The translations under genes and the position numbers were made by a program. The notes below the pieces were generated by a model. That model saw only the letters and a list, made by a program, of their open reading frames with translations. It was not told the origin of the DNA and ran no database searches. DNA of 64,000 bases from Thermopolyspora sp044507605 (GTDB lineage: Bacteria > Actinomycetota > Actinomycetes > Streptosporangiales > Streptosporangiaceae), in contig JBIQJI010000028.1 of NCBI GenBank assembly GCA_044507605.1, positions 3,502-67,501 of the forward strand, written 5' to 3'. Position 1 is the first letter of the stretch. Each line of letters starts with the position of its first letter. Below, piece after piece: positions 8,937 through 16,742 of the stretch.

Positions 8937-9974
8937 GTGAGTCCCACGGTCGCCGAATCCCCGTTCATCCGGGCCTGTCGCCGCCAGCCGACGCCCTACA
9001 CCCCCGTCTGGTACATGCGGCAGGCCGGCCGGTCGCTGCCCGAGTACCGCAAGGTGCGCGAAGGCGTGCCCATGCTCACCGCCTGCACCACCCCCGACCT
9101 CGTCGCCGAGATCACCATGCAGCCGGTGCGCCGCTACGGCGTCGACGCCGCGATCCTGTTCAGCGACATCGTCGTGCCGCTGAAGGCCATCGGCGTCGAG
9201 CTGGACATCACGCCCGGCGTCGGGCCGGTGATCGACCGGCCGGTCCGCGACCCTGCCGGGCTGCGCGCCCTGCGCCCCCTGGAACCCGACGACGTGCCCT
9301 ACGTCACCGAGGCCATCGGCATGCTCACCGCCCAGCTCGGCGACACCCCGCTGATCGGCTTCGCCGGGGCGCCGTTCACGCTCGCGTCCTACCTCATCGA
9401 GGGCGGCCCGTCCAAGAACCACGACCACACCAAGGCCATGATGTACGGCGAGCCCGCCCTGTGGCACGACCTCATGGACCGGCTGACCGACATCACCCTG
9501 GGCTTCCTGCGCGTCCAGGCCGAGGCCGGAGCCGCCGCCGTGCAACTGTTCGACTCGTGGGTGGGGGCCGTCGGCCCGGCCGACTACCGCGAATTCGTGC
9601 TCCCCCACACGTCCCGGATCTTCGCCGGCCTGGCCGACCTGGCCGTGCCCCGCATCCACTTCGGCGTCGGCACCGGCGAGCTGCTGGGCCTGCTCGGCGA
9701 AGCCGGCGCCGACGTCGTCGGCGTCGACTGGCGGGTGCCCCTCGACGAGGCCGCGCGCCGCGTCGGCCCCGGCAAGGCCCTCCAGGGCAACCTCGACCCC
9801 GCACTGCTGCTGGCCCCCTGGGAGGCCGTCGAACCCCGCGCCCGCGACGTGCTGGCCAGGGGCTACGCCGCCGAAGGCCACGTGTTCAACCTCGGCCACG
9901 GCGTCCTCCCGTCCACCTCCCCCGACCAACTCGCCCGCCTCACCGACTTCGTCCACGAGACCTCGGCCGGCTGA
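8937..9974 (+). CDS. hemE: Uroporphyrinogen III decarboxylase
   Basis: Decarboxylates the four acetate side chains of uroporphyrinogen III to give coproporphyrinogen III. The 345 residues match family length. The active-site loop YMRQAGRSLPEYR lies near residues 21-33, and FAGAPFTLASYLIEGGPSK is the second signature. The GTG start follows GGAGAGG by a few bases. In Gram-positive organisms the product feeds the coproporphyrin-dependent haem route, and hemG and hemQ follow downstream, separated here by a lipoprotein gene and an insertion element. Confidence 0.97.
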   Translation: MSPTVAESPFIRACRRQPTPYTPVWYMRQAGRSLPEYRKVREGVPMLTACTTPDLVAEITMQPVRRYGVDAAILFSDIVVPLKAIGVELDITPGVGPVIDRPVRDPAGLRALRPLEPDDVPYVTEAIGMLTAQLGDTPLIGFAGAPFTLASYLIEGGPSKNHDHTKAMMYGEPALWHDLMDRLTDITLGFLRVQAEAGAAAVQLFDSWVGAVGPADYREFVLPHTSRIFAGLADLAVPRIHFGVGTGELLGLLGEAGADVVGVDWRVPLDEAARRVGPGKALQGNLDPALLLAPWEAVEPRARDVLARGYAAEGHVFNLGHGVLPSTSPDQLARLTDFVHETSAG

Positions 9975-10030
9975 CCCGCCAACGACGCGCAAGGCACACC
10001 CGCCGTCAGGCCCAGGTACCCCGCGACCCG

Positions 10031-10380
10031 AACCGGGGCGGCCCTGGCGCGGGCGACGTGCGCAACGGCCGCGTTGAGGGTGCTTGCTGGCTGTGTCGCC
10101 CGGCCGCTGGATCGAGCGGCCCTGACCGGGCGGGCGCGCGCCAGGAGTTCTCGGACGCCCTCGCCGGTCACGTCGCCGGGCGACTTGGCTCCCGAGCGGC
10201 CCTGCGCGGGCGACGTGCGTGCCGGCTTTCCTGACGTGCGTGTCGGCTACGTGGCCGGGCGATGACGACCAGACCCAGAGCAGGCGGGCGCTTTCGGGCG
10301 TGCCCCCGGTTACGTCGCCGGGTGACCTGGACCTGGAGCGACCTGGCGCGGGCGACGTGCGTGCCCGGCGCTTCCGGGGT
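10031..10380 (+). repeat. Three degenerate copies of a GC-rich repeat in the hemE downstream gap
   Basis: The core GCGGCCCTGGCGCGGGCGAC followed by GTGCG occurs at about 10048, 10196 and 10337 with small changes. Copies two and three are extended upstream by a shared CACGTCGCCGGGCGAC or TACGTCGCCGGGTGAC block. The gap 9975-10406 contains no convincing gene and lies between two convergent genes. Confidence 0.65.
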
Positions 10381-10406
10381 GCCCTGCCGGCTGCTTCTGG
10401 GCTTGG

Positions 10407-11435
10407 TCACTTCGTGGGCGGGGGCGCGGTGCCGGCCGGAGCCGGGTCGGACGGTGCGGGCGGGCCGGATGGCGGGTTCGGGGAACGCGGCGGCGTGGGT
10501 TTGGCGGCGCGGCGGGGGATCAGCGGCAGGCGCATGCCGAGCCGGACGAGTACCCAGACGACGGCCGCCAGGCCGAGCCACGGCAGCAGCACGCCGAGCA
10601 CGATCAGGCCGACCCGGGCCGAGGACGTGAGCGCGTGCCAGCCCTGGGCGAGGCCGCCGATGAAGCCGTCCGGTCCCTCCTTGGGCTTCTTGGCCGCCTC
10701 GGGCGGCTCCACGAGGGTGAGGGTGATCGTCGCCATGCTGGTCTGCGCCGACAAGGCCCGCTGCCTGGCCTGCAGGGCCTCCAGGTCGGCCTCCCGGGTC
10801 GAGATCTCCCGCTCCACCTCCAGCACCTCGCCGATCTTGTCGGCCTTCGTGAGCAGGGTGCGGAACTGGTCCAGGGTGGCCTTGGCCGATTTGACCCTGC
10901 TGTCGACGTCGGCCACCTGCGCCGTGACGTCCTGCGCGCCCTGGTGCAGCGACCGCCGCTCGCCCAGGTCCCGGCCGAGCCGGGTGAGCACGTCCTGGTA
11001 GTGGTCCACCGGCACCTTGAGCGTGAGCGTCGACCGGGCGCCGCCCGACGACGCGCTGGTGCTCTCCTCCGCCACGTGCCCGCCGGCGGCGGTGGTGATC
11101 TGCTTGGCCTTGTCGGCGGCCGCCGTGACGTCGGCGGCCCGCACGGTCATCTGCGCCGTGTAGATGATCGCCCGGTCCTGCGGTGCGAGCGTGGCGTCGC
11201 CGGCCGACCCGGAACCGTCCGAGTCGCTATCGGCGGCCCGGGAGGAGGCGGAGTCCGCGGCGATCTTCTCCGGCCGTTCACGGCCGCCCTGCGCCGCCAC
11301 GGGCGCTGCCTCTGAGGACATCCCGCCCTCGGTCCCGCCACAGCCGGCGACCAGTCCGGCGAGGGCGATGGCCAGCACCGGCAACGTCAGACGGAGCCGG
11401 CGGAGGGCGCGGAGCTCCCTGGAATACATCTTCAT
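10407..11435 (-). CDS. DUF4349 domain lipoprotein
   Basis: A 342-residue exported lipoprotein. A basic n-region and hydrophobic core end in the lipobox LVAGC. The periplasm-side part begins with DRAIIYTAQMTVRAADVTAAA and includes a long helical region rich in Lys/Glu/Asp (about residues 200-260). A single membrane helix (VGLIVLGVLLPWLGLAAVVWVL) and a Pro-rich basic tail lie at the C-terminus. The ATG at 11435 was chosen because the signal peptide starts there; an ATG two codons later is equally possible. DUF4349 has no established function. It converges with hemE. Confidence 0.85.
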   Translation of the reverse strand: MKMYSRELRALRRLRLTLPVLAIALAGLVAGCGGTEGGMSSEAAPVAAQGGRERPEKIAADSASSRAADSDSDGSGSAGDATLAPQDRAIIYTAQMTVRAADVTAAADKAKQITTAAGGHVAEESTSASSGGARSTLTLKVPVDHYQDVLTRLGRDLGERRSLHQGAQDVTAQVADVDSRVKSAKATLDQFRTLLTKADKIGEVLEVEREISTREADLEALQARQRALSAQTSMATITLTLVEPPEAAKKPKEGPDGFIGGLAQGWHALTSSARVGLIVLGVLLPWLGLAAVVWVLVRLGMRLPLIPRRAAKPTPPRSPNPPSGPPAPSDPAPAGTAPPPTK

Positions 11436-11797
11436 GCCCGCATGACGCACCCCGGCACAAAGCGGTTTGATGATCGGTGTCACGATGCCGTCACGTTCGT
11501 CAATCTCGCCTGTTATGTACGCCGGAGGCAGGCACCCGAGAACCCGAACGAGGACCGATGACGGCCCCGCACCGGCGGGCCCGGGCCCCACAGGCAGGGT
11601 TCGCGGCAGGGCTTCGGGCGGCCTCGGCCACCGGGTGATTCCGGGGACCCGAGCGACTGGGCCGTTCCGGGTGGCCTTGGGTGCCGTTGGCGGGGCCGGA
11701 ACGGGTGGGCGGGGCGCGGCCTTGGGTGGCCTCTGGGGGCGGCGGCGGGTGTGGAGGGGTCGGAAAGGGGGAGGGGGGTCACGGTAACGTCTGGGGT
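11436..11797 (+). other. Gap between DUF4349 gene and IS element; repeat copy B
   Basis: No gene is supported. The central part is copy B of the dispersed repeat also found at 6271-6385. The right end (CGGTAACGTCTGGGGT) is probably the original sequence upstream of hemG, now cut off from it by the insertion element. Confidence 0.6.
11603..11725 (+). repeat. Dispersed repeat, copy B
   Basis: Same block order as copy A at 6271-6385, with the 20-mer CTTGGGTGCCGTTGGCGGGG conserved exactly and flanked by CCGGAACGG. See copy A. Confidence 0.7.
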
Positions 11798-11798
11798 G

Positions 11799-11950
11799 TG
11801 ACTCCTCCGCTCCCTAAAGGGAGCGGCTTCTCGCTAGGCCGCTTCCGCAGCGTCGCGAAGGGCAAGCCCTGCCCTCAAGATGTTGATCGCCGCGTTCACG
11901 TCGGCGTGCGCGGTATGCCCGCACGCCGTGCACCGGAACACGGCCTGGGT
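11799..11950 (-). ncRNA. Candidate TnpB guide RNA (omega RNA / reRNA)
   Basis: In characterised IS200/IS605 elements the guide RNA covers the 3' end of tnpB plus the right end, and its guide segment runs past the element tip. Here that would be the last part of tnpB, the right-end hairpin at 11807-11826, and then flanking DNA below 11798. The placement is inference from family knowledge; no promoter or processing signal was identified. Confidence 0.4.
11807..11826 (-). repeat. IS right-end hairpin
   Basis: Perfect 8-bp stem CCGCTCCC / GGGAGCGG with loop TTTA on the minus strand, directly after the tnpB stop. Subterminal hairpins of this type are what Y1 transposases recognise. Confidence 0.85.
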
Positions 11951-13024
11951 GACGCGGTTCTCCTTCGCGACGTGGCCGCAGCGGGCGCACGTGCGGGAGG
12001 TGTTGCGGGGCTCGACTGCGATCATCTCTCGACCGGCGCTTTCAGCCTTGTGCGCGAGCACACGCAGGAACACCCCCCAGCCCGCGTCGAGGATCGAGTG
12101 GTTGAGGCCGGACTTGGCGGCGACGTTCCGGCCGGGCTGCTCGACCGTGCCGGAGGCACTGCGGGTCATGTTGGTGATCCGCAGTGCCTCGTGCACGATC
12201 ACGTCGTAGGAGGCCACGAGCGCGTTCGCGGTCTTGTGCGCGTGGTCGAGGCGCTGGCGTCGGACCTTGGCGTGCAGCGCGGCGACACGGGACACCGCCT
12301 TGCGACGACGCTTGGAGCCCCGCTTCTTGCGGGCGAGGTCGCGTTGCGCCCTCGCGAGACGATCGGCGGTCGCGGCGAGGTGGCGCGGGTTGGCCACGTG
12401 TGCGCCGTCGCTGGTGGTGACAAGCGAGGCGACGCCCAGGTCGATCCCGGCCACCGCGCCGGTCTCAGGCAGGGTTTCGGCGGGAACATCGTCACACGCC
12501 AGCACCACGAACCAGCGGGAGCCCTCCCGCTTGACGCTGATCGTCTTCACCCGGCCCTTGACCGGCCGGTGCTGGTGGACGCGGACGTGCCCGATGCCCT
12601 GCAATCGGACGCGGGTGGCCGTGGGGTGCTCGGGCTGGGAGTCCCACCGGCAGCCGTCGCCGTCCTTGGGCCAGGTGACCGTGTCGAACCAGCCCCGGCC
12701 CTTGAACCGGGGCAAGCCCGGGGTGCGCCCGGCCTTGACGCGGGCGAAGAACGCGGCGAACGCCTTGCCGAGGCGGCGCAGGGTGGCCTGCTGGGAGGAG
12801 AACGACCAGCGGCCCTGCCCGTCGGGGTCGTCCGCGCGGATGTGCTTCAACTCGGCGGACTGGTCACCGTACCGGACGGTCACCCCGGCCTTGTGGTAGG
12901 CGGTGCGGCGGTGCTCCAGCGCCGCGTTGTACAGCGTGCGGTGGTCCTCCAGGCACGCCGCCAGCGCCGCCGCCTGCTTGCTGGTGGGGCGGAGCAGGAA
13001 CTTGTACGACCTACGCACGGCCAC
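11834..13024 (-). CDS. tnpB: TnpB, RNA-guided nuclease of the IS200/IS605 family
   Basis: A 396-residue TnpB, apparently full length. An N-terminal helix-turn-helix/OB region is followed by a split RuvC domain: D195 in GIDLG, E279 in VHEAL and D375 in HADVNAA are all present. A zinc ribbon with two CxxC pairs (CARCGH and CTACGH) lies between the last two. TnpB cleaves DNA at sites matching its guide RNA and favours retention of the element. The GTG start overlaps the end of tnpA by 14 bases, so the two are coupled. All catalytic residues are intact, so the protein should be active. Confidence 0.93.
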   Translation of the reverse strand: MAVRRSYKFLLRPTSKQAAALAACLEDHRTLYNAALEHRRTAYHKAGVTVRYGDQSAELKHIRADDPDGQGRWSFSSQQATLRRLGKAFAAFFARVKAGRTPGLPRFKGRGWFDTVTWPKDGDGCRWDSQPEHPTATRVRLQGIGHVRVHQHRPVKGRVKTISVKREGSRWFVVLACDDVPAETLPETGAVAGIDLGVASLVTTSDGAHVANPRHLAATADRLARAQRDLARKKRGSKRRRKAVSRVAALHAKVRRQRLDHAHKTANALVASYDVIVHEALRITNMTRSASGTVEQPGRNVAAKSGLNHSILDAGWGVFLRVLAHKAESAGREMIAVEPRNTSRTCARCGHVAKENRVTQAVFRCTACGHTAHADVNAAINILRAGLALRDAAEAA

Positions 13025-13433
13025 CGCCCTTGGACGGCCGCTCGTACTGCGTCTCGATGTAGCGCTGCACCGTTTCGGCCGGCACCGCGCCGACCGTGGC
13101 CACGAAGTAGGAGCGTGACCACAGCGTGGGCAGCCGGGAACGCAGGTGGCCGAACTCGGCGCGCAGGTGGTGGGAGGTGAAGCCCTTGAACTGGTTGGCC
13201 ACGTACGACGGCGAGTGCTTCGGGTGCGCCTTGACGAACAGGTGCACGTGGTCAGGCATCACCTCAAGCGCCACGATCTCCCAGCCGTGCTCGTCGGCCT
13301 TGGCGCGAATCAGCTCCTCAAGGCGGTCCTTCACCCGGCCGCCAAGGACCGGGCGGCGGTACTTCGGGCACCACACCACGTGGTACCCGAGGTCATACGC
13401 CGCACCGGCAGAGGTCCGCACCCGACGAGTCAC
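13011..13433 (-). CDS. tnpA: TnpA, Y1 HUH single-strand transposase (IS200 type)
   Basis: A 140-residue transposase with the metal-binding motif MPDHVHLFV (H62, H64) and the nucleophile Y125 in TVQRYIETQY. It cuts and joins single-stranded element ends without target duplication. Length and motif order match IS200 TnpA, and no truncation is seen. The GTG start has TATAAT at positions -12 to -7, suggesting a leaderless transcript. It lies upstream of and overlaps tnpB on the same strand. Confidence 0.95.
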   Translation of the reverse strand: MTRRVRTSAGAAYDLGYHVVWCPKYRRPVLGGRVKDRLEELIRAKADEHGWEIVALEVMPDHVHLFVKAHPKHSPSYVANQFKGFTSHHLRAEFGHLRSRLPTLWSRSYFVATVGAVPAETVQRYIETQYERPSKGGGRA

Positions 13434-13439
13434 GCGATC

Positions 13440-13445
13440 ATTATA
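13440..13445 (-). promoter_or_regulatory. -10 box TATAAT for a leaderless tnpA transcript
   Basis: An exact TATAAT on the minus strand ends six bases before the tnpA GTG, so transcription would start at the start codon. The surrounding 25 bases are markedly AT-rich compared with the window. No consensus -35 lies 17 bases upstream (CTCGTT there). Confidence 0.6.
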
Positions 13446-13551
13446 TCAGCGTCGTGTATCTAACGAGCGTCGAAAGGCTGAGCTGGTGCGCACTTCGTGC
13501 TTGGGACTGCCCCGCCGGCGCGGGCCGGTCCCTGGCGGGACCCCGATTCAC

Positions 13552-13571
13552 CCGTCGCCTAAAGGCGACGG
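13552..13571 (-). repeat. IS left-end hairpin
   Basis: Perfect 8-bp stem CCGTCGCC / GGCGACGG with the same TTTA loop as the right end. A second dyad, GGTCCC-TGGC-GGGACC, lies just inside at 13527-13542. Confidence 0.8.
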
Positions 13572-13589
13572 TCCCCTCGGGAGGCGTTG

Positions 13590-15266
13590 ATGGCAGGGAC
13601 AGGCGGGCCGGGCCCGCGGCACCACGTCGTCGTCATCGGAGGTGGCATCGCCGGCCTCGGCGCGGCGTGGTATCTGACGCGCGGCGGCGGCGACCGGGTC
13701 GAGGTCACCGTGCTGGAGGGCGCACGACGCATCGGCGGCAAGCTGTACGCCTCGCAGGTGGCGGGCGTCGAGGTGGACGCCGGCGCCGAGGCGCTGCTCA
13801 CCAGGCGGCCCGAGGGCGTGGAGCTGGTGCGGCAGGTGGGGCTCGGCGACGAGCTGGTCGACCCGGGCACGCTGAAGTCCGGCATCTGGGCCCGGGGCGC
13901 CATCAGGGACCTGCCCAAGGGGCACGTCATGGGGGTGCCGTCCGACCTGGCCTCGCTGGCCGCCTCCGGCATCCTGTCGCCGGGCGGGCTGGCCCGTGCG
14001 GCGCTCGACCAGGTGCTGCCCGCCACCCTCGTCACCACCGACGTCTCCGTCGCCGCCTACGTCCGGGCCCGCATGGGCGACGAGGTCCTCGACCGGCTGG
14101 TCGAGCCGCTGCTCGGCGGCGTCTACGCCGGCCGGGCCGAGACGCTGTCCCTCGACGCGACGTTGCCGCACATCGCCGCCGCCGCGCGCAGCGAGCGGTC
14201 GCTGCTGGCGGCCGCCCGTGCCATCAGCGCGGGCCCGGGCAGGGGCGGCGCGAGCAGGGACGGTGCGGGCAAGGATGGCGCGGCCCGCGGCAAGGGCGGT
14301 GCGTCCGCCGAGTCCGGCGCGCGCAGGTCGGGTGCCGCCCGGCCGGGTGCCGTCGGGCCCGGCGCTGCGGGGTCCGGTGCCGTTGGGTCCGGTGCTGCCG
14401 AGCCGGGTGCCGCTGGGTCGGGGGTTGCCGGGTCGGGTGCCGGTGGGGCCGCGTCTGGGGGGTCGGTGTTCACCACGTTGCGTGGTGGCCTGGGCAGGCT
14501 GCCGGAGGCGGTCGCCGCCGCGTCCGGGGCGACCATCCGCACCGGGGTGATGGTGCGGGAGCTGGCCCGTGTGGGCGATCGCTGGCGGCTGGTCACCGGG
14601 TCGGCCAGGGATCCGGAGGTCGTCGAGGCCGATGCCGTGGTGGTGGCGGTGCCCGCCCGCCCGGCCGCGCGGCTGCTGTCGGCGGAGGTGCCGAAGGCGG
14701 CGGCCGAGCTGGGGCGCATCGAGTACGCCGGCATGGCCATCATCACGCTCGCGTATCCTCTCGCGGCGTTCCCCGAGCCGCCTTCCGGCAGCGGCTACCT
14801 GGTGCCGCCTTCGGCCGGGCGGGCGGTGAAGGCCGTGACGTTCAGTTCGGTCAAGTGGCCGCATCTCGCGCGGGCCGCTGAGGACATGGTCATCGCGCGC
14901 TGCTCGGTGGGCCGCATCGGCGAGGAGCATCTGCTGCAGCGCGACGACGCCGACCTGGTCGCGTCGGCGGCGGCGGAGCTGGGCGAGGTGACGGGCGTGC
15001 GCGGGCAGCCCGCCGAGAGTCGCGTGACCCGCTGGGGCGGTGCCTTGCCGCAGTACGACGTCGGCCATCTCGATCGGGTGGCGCGGGTGCGGGCCGCGGT
15101 GGCGATGGCGCCGGGGCTGGCGGTGTGCGGCGCGGCGTACGACGGGGTGGGCGTGCCGGCGTGCCTGGCGACGGCCCGTGCGGCGGCGGCCCGGATCCTG
15201 GACCACCTCGACCCTGAAGGACAATGGCGGTATGACACAAGACAGACCGCGGCCCAAGGCGCGTGA
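13590..15266 (+). CDS. hemG: Coproporphyrinogen/protoporphyrinogen oxidase (HemG/HemY-type flavoprotein)
   Basis: An FAD-dependent oxidase of 558 residues. The dinucleotide fold VVVIGGGIAGLGAAWYL is at the N-terminus, and the C-terminal FAD motif lies near AYDGVGVPACLATARAAA. With HemE and HemQ present it most likely oxidises coproporphyrinogen III to coproporphyrin III (CgoX role). It is longer than usual because residues 213-290 are a Gly/Ala/Ser low-complexity insertion, partly a pentapeptide repeat. The ATG at 13590 is preferred: GGGAGG lies five bases upstream, but that site appears to lie within the left end of the IS element. The 3' end overlaps hemQ by 35 bases. Confidence 0.9.
   Translation: MAGTGGPGPRHHVVVIGGGIAGLGAAWYLTRGGGDRVEVTVLEGARRIGGKLYASQVAGVEVDAGAEALLTRRPEGVELVRQVGLGDELVDPGTLKSGIWARGAIRDLPKGHVMGVPSDLASLAASGILSPGGLARAALDQVLPATLVTTDVSVAAYVRARMGDEVLDRLVEPLLGGVYAGRAETLSLDATLPHIAAAARSERSLLAAARAISAGPGRGGASRDGAGKDGAARGKGGASAESGARRSGAARPGAVGPGAAGSGAVGSGAAEPGAAGSGVAGSGAGGAASGGSVFTTLRGGLGRLPEAVAAASGATIRTGVMVRELARVGDRWRLVTGSARDPEVVEADAVVVAVPARPAARLLSAEVPKAAAELGRIEYAGMAIITLAYPLAAFPEPPSGSGYLVPPSAGRAVKAVTFSSVKWPHLARAAEDMVIARCSVGRIGEEHLLQRDDADLVASAAAELGEVTGVRGQPAESRVTRWGGALPQYDVGHLDRVARVRAAVAMAPGLAVCGAAYDGVGVPACLATARAAAARILDHLDPEGQWRYDTRQTAAQGA
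14331..14461 (+). repeat. 15-bp coding minisatellite inside hemG
   Basis: Tandem 15-base units encode pentapeptides of the type GSGAV, GPGAA, EPGAA and GSGVA. The array sits in an insertion between the conserved halves of the oxidase. Confidence 0.8.
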
Positions 15267-15951
15267 CCTTAACCAGGTGATCCGCTACACGATGTGGTCG
15301 GTGTTCCGGCTGCGGCAGGAGTTGCCGCTGCCCGATGAGCGCCCCGCCTACCGTGAGTCGCTGGCGGAGGAGATCGAGGCGCTGCTCGCGGAGGCCGCGA
15401 AGGACGATGTGGTGACGCGCGGCTGCTATCACGTGTCGGGGTTCCGCGCCGACGCCGACTTCATGTTCTGGTGGCATGCTCCCAAGCCGGAGGACCTGCA
15501 GGGGGTGTATTCGCGGTTCCGCAGGTCGGGCCTCGGGCGGCTGTGCGAGCCGGTGTTCTCGGCGATGGCGCTGCACCGCCCGGCCGAGTTCAACAAGTCG
15601 CATCTGCCGGCGTTTCTCGCCGATGAGGAGCCGAGGGGGTACGTCTGCGTGTACCCCTACGTGCGGTCGCTGGAGTGGTACCTGCTGGAGGACCACGAGC
15701 GGCGGGCGATGCTGGCCGAGCACGGCAAGATGGCCAGGGAGTATCCCGATGTGCGGGCCAACACGGTGGCGTGTTTCTCGCTGAACGACTACGAGTGGAT
15801 GCTGGCGTTCGAGGCCGATGAGCTGCACCGCATCGTCGACCTGATGCGGTATCTGCGCGGAGCGGAGGCGCGGCGGCACACGAGGATAGAGATTCCGTTC
15901 TTCACCGGGCCGCGTATGCCGGTGGCGGAGCTGCTGGCCGCGTTGCCCTGA
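15232..15951 (+). CDS. hemQ: Coproheme decarboxylase (ChdC), chlorite-dismutase family
   Basis: The last enzyme of the coproporphyrin-dependent route: peroxide-dependent decarboxylation of coproheme to haem b. The 239 residues start at MTQDRPRPKARDLNQVIRYT and show the Dyp/Cld-fold signatures GCYHVSGFRADADFMFWWHA, YVCVYPYVRSLEWYLL and a late ACFSLNDYEWMLAFE. The tyrosine in YPYVRSLEWY is the expected radical site for actinobacterial ChdC. The ATG lies inside the end of hemG, so expression is coupled. Length is normal. Confidence 0.95.
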   Translation: MTQDRPRPKARDLNQVIRYTMWSVFRLRQELPLPDERPAYRESLAEEIEALLAEAAKDDVVTRGCYHVSGFRADADFMFWWHAPKPEDLQGVYSRFRRSGLGRLCEPVFSAMALHRPAEFNKSHLPAFLADEEPRGYVCVYPYVRSLEWYLLEDHERRAMLAEHGKMAREYPDVRANTVACFSLNDYEWMLAFEADELHRIVDLMRYLRGAEARRHTRIEIPFFTGPRMPVAELLAALP

Positions 15952-16076
15952 CACGGCGTCCCCCGCGCCCTGGATTACGGCTATAGCCATTTTGCGTGAT
16001 TCGTCGTGATCACCTCGTGATCTTGTCATACTCGGAGCGTCATCGCGGCGGTTGCGCGGTCAAAGGGGGACATCTC

Positions 16077-16703
16077 GTGGCACGTTCCAGGGGGCGGAGA
16101 AGACGGCGACGGCGGCTCGCCTGGTTACCGTGGACCCTGCTGGTCGCCGTGGGCCTGACGAGCATGACCGTCGCCGTCCTCACGTTCTCGGGCGTGCTGT
16201 TCTCCGCCGCCTCGGGCCCGCATGCGCACGCCCCGACGACCGGCCCGCCCGGTGTGACCCCGAGCGGCGGCGCCACCCGCGGGGACGCCGATGGGGGCGG
16301 CAAGGCCAAGGGCGGTGTCGCCGCCCCGGCGAGCGAGTCGGCCAGGAGACGCGCCGAGACCACGGCGTCGGGGCCGTCCCGGCACACCGACACCGAGGCC
16401 ATGGCCTACTTCGAGTGGCGCTGGGGCCCCGGCGACCGCGCGGTCAAGCGGATCACCGATATCCGGACCGTCGGCGGCTACCTGCGCATCTACACCGACC
16501 TGCCGGAATCCGCGCACGATTCCCGTACGGCCATCACGCTGTGCAGGCGCGGCGTGGAGTACCTCACCAAGCGGCTCGGCCGGGCCGACCCGGTGGTGTT
16601 CGTGCAGGCGAGGTTCGGCGAGAACGGCAACCCCGTCCTCGCCAACGTCCTCGGCCACGGCGACCGGACCTGCCGCGTCACCTACCCGAAGCCCGGGAAC
16701 TGA
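16077..16703 (+). CDS. Membrane-anchored protein of unknown function
   Basis: A 208-residue protein starting at GTG with AAAGGGGG nine bases upstream. A strongly basic cytoplasmic run (RSRGRRRRRRRLAWLPW) precedes one membrane helix (TLLVAVGLTSMTVAVLTFSGVLF). A Gly/Pro/Ala-rich linker of about 70 residues then leads to a folded extracytoplasmic domain with WRWGPGDRAVKRI and two cysteines that could pair (CRRGVEYL and RTCRVTYP). No family is recognised. It converges with msrB. Confidence 0.7.
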   Translation: MARSRGRRRRRRRLAWLPWTLLVAVGLTSMTVAVLTFSGVLFSAASGPHAHAPTTGPPGVTPSGGATRGDADGGGKAKGGVAAPASESARRRAETTASGPSRHTDTEAMAYFEWRWGPGDRAVKRITDIRTVGGYLRIYTDLPESAHDSRTAITLCRRGVEYLTKRLGRADPVVFVQARFGENGNPVLANVLGHGDRTCRVTYPKPGN

Positions 16704-16742
16704 CCTCGCCCCGGCCCGGCCAGGCGCACCGGGCCGGACACC

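Larger units (their letters stand above)
11798..13585 (-). mobile_element. IS200/IS605-family insertion sequence with tnpA and tnpB
   Basis: About 1.8 kb holding a Y1 HUH transposase and a TnpB nuclease, both on the minus strand and overlapping by 14 bases. Each end carries an imperfect-sequence but same-shape hairpin with an identical loop: CCGCTCCC-TTTA-GGGAGCGG at the right end and CCGTCGCC-TTTA-GGCGACGG at the left end (minus-strand sense). There are no terminal inverted repeats or target duplications, as expected for this family. End coordinates are inferred from hairpin distance, with TCAC as the right tip and TCAAC as the left flank. The left end sits against the hemG start codon. Confidence 0.85.

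Noticed and set aside
10262..10630. Plus-strand frames in the hemE downstream gap as genes
   Set aside because: They are built from the degenerate repeat and run antisense into the DUF4349 gene; no protein-like features.
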